Below are positions 51,096-56,351 of a stretch of 56,351 nucleotides of DNA, piece after piece. Within the stretch, counting starts at the first letter, position 1. Each line of letters starts with the position of its first letter. Below the pieces are notes generated by a model that worked only from the letters and a program-made list of their open reading frames with translations, searched no databases and was not told where the DNA came from. A program made the position numbers and the translations under genes. This DNA is from an uncultured Ignavibacteria bacterium (lineage in GTDB: Bacteria; Bacteroidota; Ignavibacteria; Kapaibacteriales; Kapaibacteriaceae): positions 1-56,351 of the forward strand of contig CAJAIA010000016.1 in the NCBI GenBank assembly GCA_903939735.1, written 5' to 3'.

Positions 51096-52280
51096 GTGGT
51101 AGTAACACGAGTCATTCTCGCAGTAGTCATGTCGTTTTTCGCAAGTCAGGTTTTCTCACAATCATGCGAGGATTGTCGCGCGAATAATCGAACGTATTCG
51201 TACGTTTTCTGTAAAGATGGAAAGCCTTTCGAAAAGTGTTCGGGCAATCCATATAACGAACCAGGCTTTAAATTTTTGCCGATTTGCATTGATTACCTCT
51301 CGTCGGACGCGAGGGAAAAGATCAACGTCGACTACTCGATGCTTCCAATTTACCTATCGACAGTTAGGGCAAAGGTTCGAGATGAATCAGGAGGCACGAC
51401 TACTAAAGAAGTTTGGGGCAAGGAATGGGTGAATCTCTATGCGTTGCAGGGATTGAAGGATTGGTATGGAATATGTACTCCTACTGTCCCTAACTGCCAG
51501 TCATGTACGCTGCAAGTTCGTTTTGAGCGCAGACCTGAAGCATGGCAAGGATACGAGAGGGACTTTCCTGCCGCCACCGAACACTCGTTTAGTTCAGATT
51601 GCTCTAGTCGCGTTTGTGACAAGACCTGGATTATGATAAACTCAACTGATGCTTTCACTGGGATGAACAGTACTACGGAAAGGCGTATTCCCGTAAAGTG
51701 GTTTAATCAAGATGATGAGCCAACGGTAGCTAACCAACCCGGTGATGGACTTATTAGATATTTCAGTTTTGTTTCAGTCATGAGACACGAAGTTGGCCAC
51801 GTGCTCGGTTTTGGCCACGCATATAACACGAACGAAAGAAGATACTGCAGCCCGTGGACGATTAATGACCACGAGAATCAAGGTATCCGGTCAGTAATGA
51901 ATAATTCGATTGGAGCCAATGAAGAGCCGGGGAATGTTAACATTTATACTGAGTATGATGTTTGTGTCTATAAACTTGCATACTGTTGTGGCACCGGCAC
52001 TACATCAGTTGATGAGAAAGTGGGATATAATCCCGGAGACATTAGAATGACCTGCAGTCGAAATGCCGAAGGTTCGTTTTTGATAACTATGCATGATGGT
52101 ACGGTTATTGAATCTGTCAGAACATACGACCTGCTTAGTAGGCTTTGCAATTCATATCATAATGGCACGAGAACGAACTCGATGATTGTGATACCACCGC
52201 AGCAGCAAGGAGATTGCCGCTTCGTTGTAATCCAATTGCAAACAGGAGAATTGGTCCGATTCCTCTTGGCAGCCAACTAG
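51096..52280 (+). CDS. secreted matrixin-like zinc metalloprotease
   Basis: A protein of 394 residues from GTG 51096 (GAGG five bases upstream) with a signal peptide (MSFFASQVFSQ region). The N-terminal domain is Cys-rich (CEDCRANNRTYSYVFCKDG, CTPTVPNCQSC). The metzincin motif HEVGHVLGFGH (HExxHxxGxxH) starts near residue 232 and is followed about 33 residues later by SVMNN, a plausible Met-turn, as in M10/matrixin proteases. The last 85 residues may be a divergent sorting domain. A+T-rich accessory DNA. Substrate unknown. Confidence 0.72.
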   Translation: MVVTRVILAVVMSFFASQVFSQSCEDCRANNRTYSYVFCKDGKPFEKCSGNPYNEPGFKFLPICIDYLSSDAREKINVDYSMLPIYLSTVRAKVRDESGGTTTKEVWGKEWVNLYALQGLKDWYGICTPTVPNCQSCTLQVRFERRPEAWQGYERDFPAATEHSFSSDCSSRVCDKTWIMINSTDAFTGMNSTTERRIPVKWFNQDDEPTVANQPGDGLIRYFSFVSVMRHEVGHVLGFGHAYNTNERRYCSPWTINDHENQGIRSVMNNSIGANEEPGNVNIYTEYDVCVYKLAYCCGTGTTSVDEKVGYNPGDIRMTCSRNAEGSFLITMHDGTVIESVRTYDLLSRLCNSYHNGTRTNSMIVIPPQQQGDCRFVVIQLQTGELVRFLLAAN

Positions 52281-52703
52281 AAAGCCGAACCTGATGTCAA
52301 GGAAAATTCTAGCTTCCCGATCTTCTTTTACCCTACCCCCCAAAGAACCTCTCTGCAGCGTATCCACACAGCCGTTTGTACGTTAGCTTGTGACTGAATC
52401 AACAACCAACCAACCAACCAACCTACCTACCTACACTTATAGATACACACACAAGTAAAAGTAATCCACGTTGGTAATCCAGTCAACAAAGAGCACGACG
52501 AAACCCTGCGTCGGGCTACACCACCGTATTCGGCACAAACTCCGCCACACGCTGCAACTCAGTGCGCGTGTGCTGCTGCCTGTACTTCCGCAATCCATGA
52601 CTGCAGTGTACTATGGGCCAGACCGAACTTCTAAGCGTAGTTCTGTTGCCTGATCCAGATATGCTTGCTCGTGGGGATAGAGTAACACCCCGTTACTCAG
52701 CAC
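52281..52703. other. non-coding stretch with simple repeat and decayed HTH frame
   Basis: No credible gene in 423 bp. It holds the tetranucleotide repeat listed separately and, on the minus strand around 52559-52630, a short frame reading KFGLAHSTLQSWIAEVQ, similar to transposase OrfA helix-turn-helix segments but bounded by stops. Probably the scar of earlier insertions. Confidence 0.4.
52406..52433. repeat. tetranucleotide microsatellite (CCAA)4(CCTA)3
   Basis: Four CCAA units (52406-52421) run straight into three CCTA units (52422-52433), preceded by a partial CAA unit and followed by a CA-rich tract. It lies outside any gene, downstream of both the protease and eno genes. Confidence 0.9.
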
Positions 52704-53993
<1,290 letters not shown>

Positions 53994-54004
53994 TTAGAAT
54001 CGAC

Positions 54005-54310
54005 TTAGGAGAGAGTTGAGAAGCTGAGTGCATCGATCTTCTTCGCAAGCTGCATATCAAGGATGGTGAGTCCACCCTGATCATGTGTGCTCAGTGTAAT
54101 GCGAACCTTGTTCCAGCCATAGACAAGGAGATCGGGATGATGATCCATCGCTTCGGCCAGCAATGCGACGGCATTCACCAGTCCGATTGCTGCTGCAAAG
54201 TTTGAAGCTTGTATCTCACGAACAACAGTGGCGCCATCGCGGCGCCACAGTGGAATATCTTTTAGATGTTCAATGAGATCGGCCTCGCTCAAGAGAGAGG
54301 GACGAGCCAT
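54005..54310 (-). CDS. phhB: pterin-4a-carbinolamine dehydratase
   Basis: A protein of 101 residues of the PCD/DCoH family, with the AEAMDHHPDLLVYGWNKVRITLSTHDQGGLT signature (His-His-Pro and Trp-Asn catalytic pattern). It regenerates tetrahydropterin by dehydrating the 4a-carbinolamine. No aromatic amino-acid hydroxylase is nearby. One base separates it from trxA upstream. Confidence 0.9.
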   Translation of the reverse strand: MARPSLLSEADLIEHLKDIPLWRRDGATVVREIQASNFAAAIGLVNAVALLAEAMDHHPDLLVYGWNKVRITLSTHDQGGLTILDMQLAKKIDALSFSTLS

Positions 54311-54311
54311 G

Positions 54312-54635
54312 TTAGTTCAGTTGTGCGTTAAGCTTCTCGGTGATGTAGCCCTTTGGCACCGCGCCAACGATTGTATCAACAACAGCGCCACCCTTGAAGA
54401 TCAAGAGAGCAGGGATTGAGCGAATACCGAACTCCATCGCAACGCGCGGGTTGTTGTCGACATCGACCTTTGCGATCATCACCTTGCCATCGTAATCGTT
54501 CGCAAGTTCATCCATCAGCGGAGCGATTGCGCGACATGGTCCGCACCACGCAGCCCAGAAGTCAACAAGCACTACATTATTCGCATTGATCTCTGCTGAG
54601 AACGTATCGTCGGTGAGATGTTTTGGCTGTGCCAT
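54312..54635 (-). CDS. trxA: thioredoxin
   Basis: A protein of 107 residues, full length. Active site VDFWAAWCGPCRAIAPLMDEL, then KVDVDNNPRVAMEFGIRSIPALLIFKGG with the cis-Pro, and a terminal helix. Cytosolic disulfide reductase. The upstream TAGGTTTG (54687-54694) is the likely promoter, with a leader of about 45 nt, for trxA-phhB and perhaps eno. Confidence 0.96.
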   Translation of the reverse strand: MAQPKHLTDDTFSAEINANNVVLVDFWAAWCGPCRAIAPLMDELANDYDGKVMIAKVDVDNNPRVAMEFGIRSIPALLIFKGGAVVDTIVGAVPKGYITEKLNAQLN

Positions 54636-54686
54636 GAGGCCTGTATCCTAACGAGAGGTGTTCGTGAAAGAGCTATTGAGTAGGTG

Positions 54687-54694
54687 CAAACCTA
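54687..54694 (-). promoter_or_regulatory. TAnnTTTG -7 box of trxA
   Basis: TAGGTTTG on the minus strand, exact match, 51 nt before ATG 54635. It forms half of a small inverted repeat (TAGGT...ACCTA, 54681-54694). Confidence 0.45.
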
Positions 54695-54735
54695 CGCAAC
54701 GATGACGAATGCCGACGGTGACAAGTGCACCAAGA

Positions 54736-55356
54736 TTACTGTTCGGGATCGGGGAACGCTTCGATGATCATCGCGACCATTGCGGTGGCGCGTTCGAGGT
54801 CGGCGAGAGTCGTTCCATTCTCGATCACGAAGTCGGCCATACCGCGTTTTTCTTCCATCGCCAGTTGCTCGGTCATGCGGCGTTCCACCTCTGCCGCGGT
54901 GGACTTCGAGCGTTCCATCACGCGGGCAACGCAGACATCGTGTGGGGCATCGACTACGATCACCCAGTCGAAGCCATCTTCCAGTTCCACCTCGTAGAGC
55001 AGGGCGCTTTCGATGGCCATCACCTTCGTACCAGCAGCGTGTTCGCGCTCGATGGCGTGCATATGGGCATCAAGCACACGGGGGTGGACGATCTGGTTCA
55101 GGCGTGCAAGGCGCGCGTGGTGCTCTTCGGTTGCACCAAACACGAGGGACGCTAGGAAGGGGGCGTTAACCCCTTGATCTGTAAGGACATCAGCGCCAAA
55201 CGCCGCCACGAGCTCAGCGCGCACTTCTGGGTCTGACGCCATGATCTCTTTCGCCGTATCATCCGACGCGTACAGCGTCCACCCACGCTCCCGAAGGAGC
55301 CTGGACACCGTGGATTTCCCGGTGCCGATACCGCCTGTTATGCCGATGAGCTTCAT
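54736..55356 (-). CDS. coaE: dephospho-CoA kinase
   Basis: A protein of 206 residues, normal CoaE length. P-loop LIGITGGIGTGKSTVSRLL, the ASDDTAKEIM substrate segment, LNQIVHPRVLDAHMHAI, the AIESALLYEVELEDGFDWVIVVDAP core and the RRMTEQLAMEEKRGMADFVIENGT end. It catalyses the last step of CoA synthesis. ATG 55356 is chosen because the P-loop must be near the N-terminus and a -7 box lies four bases upstream. Confidence 0.93.
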   Translation of the reverse strand: MKLIGITGGIGTGKSTVSRLLRERGWTLYASDDTAKEIMASDPEVRAELVAAFGADVLTDQGVNAPFLASLVFGATEEHHARLARLNQIVHPRVLDAHMHAIEREHAAGTKVMAIESALLYEVELEDGFDWVIVVDAPHDVCVARVMERSKSTAAEVERRMTEQLAMEEKRGMADFVIENGTTLADLERATAMVAMIIEAFPDPEQ

Positions 55357-55360
55357 AGGG

Positions 55361-55368
55361 CAAAGATA
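55361..55368 (-). promoter_or_regulatory. TAnnTTTG -7 box of coaE, leaderless spacing
   Basis: TATCTTTG on the minus strand, exact match, four bases before ATG 55356. It faces away from the tRNA promoter box 28 bp to its right. Confidence 0.5.
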
Positions 55369-55396
55369 GCCCCCTTCCCTCTTCCAGCATCTTTTG

Positions 55397-55404
55397 TATA
55401 TTTG
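55397..55404 (+). promoter_or_regulatory. TAnnTTTG -7 box of tRNA-Glu
   Basis: TATATTTG, exact match, 17 nt before the tRNA 5' end. It supports a monocistronic tRNA transcript with a short leader. Confidence 0.6.
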
Positions 55405-55421
55405 TGGCTCGATTTCAAGAT

Positions 55422-55493
55422 GCACCGTTCGTCTAGGGGTTAGGACACCGCTCTTTCACAGCGGTAACACGGGTTCAATTCCCGTACGGTGTA
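55422..55493 (+). tRNA. tRNA-Glu (UUC)
   Basis: A 72-nt cloverleaf. Acceptor GCACCGT pairs with ACGGTGT (55486-55492) with one G-U at the end, A73 follows, and CCA is not encoded. The D arm holds GTCTAGGGGTTAGGAC, the anticodon stem CCGCT/AGCGG (55448-55464) has anticodon TTC at 55455-55457, and the T arm is CGGGTTCAATTCCCG. Confidence 0.96.
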
Positions 55494-55500
55494 CACCTTC

Positions 55501-55533
55501 AACGTCCCATTTCACCCAGTGAAGTGGGACGTT
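55501..55533 (+). terminator. tRNA-Glu terminator
   Basis: A 15-bp stem (55501-55515 with 55519-55533, one T-G wobble) and a 3-nt loop, followed by TGCGTTTG. It starts eight bases after the tRNA. Confidence 0.8.
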
Positions 55534-55587
55534 TGCGTTTGTGGCCAGCCGACCGATAGCCGTTGTTCTACACGTTCTCACGCCCCC

Positions 55588-56351
55588 ATGAAGCTTCTAA
55601 CGAACTGGACCGTTTCCATGCCATTGTTGGCATGTCTGGTGTATGCATCCGGCTTGATTCACGACAGCGGTGTCTTCCAGGCAATCGCCGGCGTGTTGTT
55701 GATCCTCTCGGTCCTCTCCGCTGTGCACCACTCAGAGATCATCGCTCACAAGGTTGGCGAGCCATACGGTACGATTATCCTCGCATTGGCGGTGACCATT
55801 ATCGAGGTATCGGTGATTGTGTCGCTGATGATTTCAGGGGGCGAGAAGACTGCTGCATTGGCGCGAGACACGGTGTACTCTGCAACGATGCTGATTCTCA
55901 ATGGTATCGTTGGATTATGTCTGTTTATCGGTGGCCTCAAGTACAGGGAGCAACAGTTCTCTGTGCAGTCAGTAATCATCGGACTTGTCTCACTTGTCTC
56001 GATTCTTGTGTTCACGCTGGTGCTACCATCGTTTACATCGAGCGTTGAGGGACCGTATTACTCCACACAACAGTTGATGTTTGCGGCCTTTGCGTGTTTT
56101 GTCGTGTATGGGTCCTATATCCTTGCGCAGACCGTGCGTCATCGCGAGGCGTTCCTCACTGCAGCAGTCGATGACGAGCACGAAGACGATCACGTTGTTA
56201 CCAAGCGCGCCCTGATGACAAGTGTGGTGTTTCTGATTGTTAGCCTTGTGATCGTCGTGATGCTCGCTAAGTCGATCTCACCAACCATCGAGTCGGTCGT
56301 TGTTGGATACGACCTGCCGAAGTCACTCGTAGGTATCATCATCGCCGCCAT
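55588..56351 (+). CDS. chaA: ChaA-type calcium/proton antiporter (partial, cut by window end)
   Basis: At least 254 codons, open to the right edge. Polytopic cation antiporter of the CaCA superfamily. The alpha-1 repeat is clear: HHSEIIAHKVGEPYGTIILALAVTIIEVSVIVSLMISGG, followed by ALARDTVYSATMLILNGIVGLCLF. An acidic cytosolic loop (AAVDDEHEDDHVV) precedes the second half. ChaA exchanges Ca2+ (and Na+/K+) for H+ across the inner membrane. ATG 55588 is the first in-frame start; no -7 box is seen before it. The alpha-2 repeat lies outside the window. Confidence 0.88.
   Translation, partial: MKLLTNWTVSMPLLACLVYASGLIHDSGVFQAIAGVLLILSVLSAVHHSEIIAHKVGEPYGTIILALAVTIIEVSVIVSLMISGGEKTAALARDTVYSATMLILNGIVGLCLFIGGLKYREQQFSVQSVIIGLVSLVSILVFTLVLPSFTSSVEGPYYSTQQLMFAAFACFVVYGSYILAQTVRHREAFLTAAVDDEHEDDHVVTKRALMTSVVFLIVSLVIVVMLAKSISPTIESVVVGYDLPKSLVGIIIAA

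Noticed and set aside
52559-52665. Decayed transposase gene from the HTH-like frame
   Set aside because: Only about 20 recognisable residues between stop codons. Noted in the gap description but not supportable as a gene.

Overview
The window looks like a chromosomal segment of a Bacteroidota/Ignavibacteria-type bacterium, and a Kapabacteria-like lineage is my best guess. The reasons are: several secreted proteins with C-terminal regions resembling type IX secretion (T9SS) sorting domains; families typical of this group (Omp28 lipoprotein, DUF6029 barrel, Big_5 Ig-like lipoprotein, DUF2723 membrane protein, PD40-OmpA protein); weak use of Shine-Dalgarno sites; and repeated TAnnTTTG boxes, the -7 promoter element of Bacteroidota. 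Most of the window is moderately GC-rich, densely packed housekeeping DNA with many ATGA or TAATG overlaps.

Layout. 1-226: promoter, boxA and leader of an rRNA operon that runs off the left edge on the minus strand. 227-4096: small membrane protein (-), then a tight + operon of cutA, radC, two small envelope proteins, a CbpA-type J protein and a MalK-type ABC ATPase. 4065-7699 (-): Asp-box secreted protein, TPR-like protein and a 6-TM protein. 7785-10002 (-): lgt, 3-hydroxyacyl-CoA dehydrogenase and a barrel protein. 10073-13653 (-): PD40/tandem-OmpA protein and a barrel protein. 13743-18079: rsmB, pduO-type adenosyltransferase (-), ymdB-like phosphodiesterase and pyk. 18087-25695: M16 protease, a gluzincin-like protein, acyl-CoA dehydrogenase (+), PafA-like phosphatase, TM2 and DUF2752 proteins. 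25826-27470 (+): rplU-rpmA, a terminator, mdh. 27490-28024: an orphan sorting-domain fragment and a small XRE regulator with a palindromic operator candidate. 28021-30708 (-): murG, PH-like membrane protein, tail-anchored secreted protein, sixA. 30788-33162 (+): SPOR protein and Wzi-like barrel. 33163-36263 (-): TlpA, DUF6029 and Omp28 cassette. 36324-39669 (+): T9SS cargo, DUF2723 protein and PolB-like exonuclease. 39666-42292: divergent yihY and Big_5 lipoprotein. 42352-45892 (+): sugar dehydrogenase-like cargo, pdxB, rfbC. 45898-47298 (-): phosphohexomutase.

47399-52703 is the accessory part. It holds a T9SS-type cargo, a truncated IS256-family transposase, two A+T-richer secreted proteins (one a matrixin-like metalloprotease) and a 0.4-kb non-coding stretch with a tetranucleotide repeat. 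Normal gene density returns at 52704 with trxA-phhB-eno (-), coaE (-), tRNA-Glu with a strong terminator, and a ChaA-type antiporter cut by the right edge.

The most interesting signals are: (i) at least eight genes with a TAnnTTTG-like box only 4-6 nt before the start codon, which predicts leaderless mRNAs; (ii) the TlpA/DUF6029/Omp28 cassette, in which the only two cysteines of the mature barrel form a C-x4-C pair beside two CxxC proteins; (iii) the IS-scarred secreted-protein island; and (iv) the small XRE gene with its palindrome.
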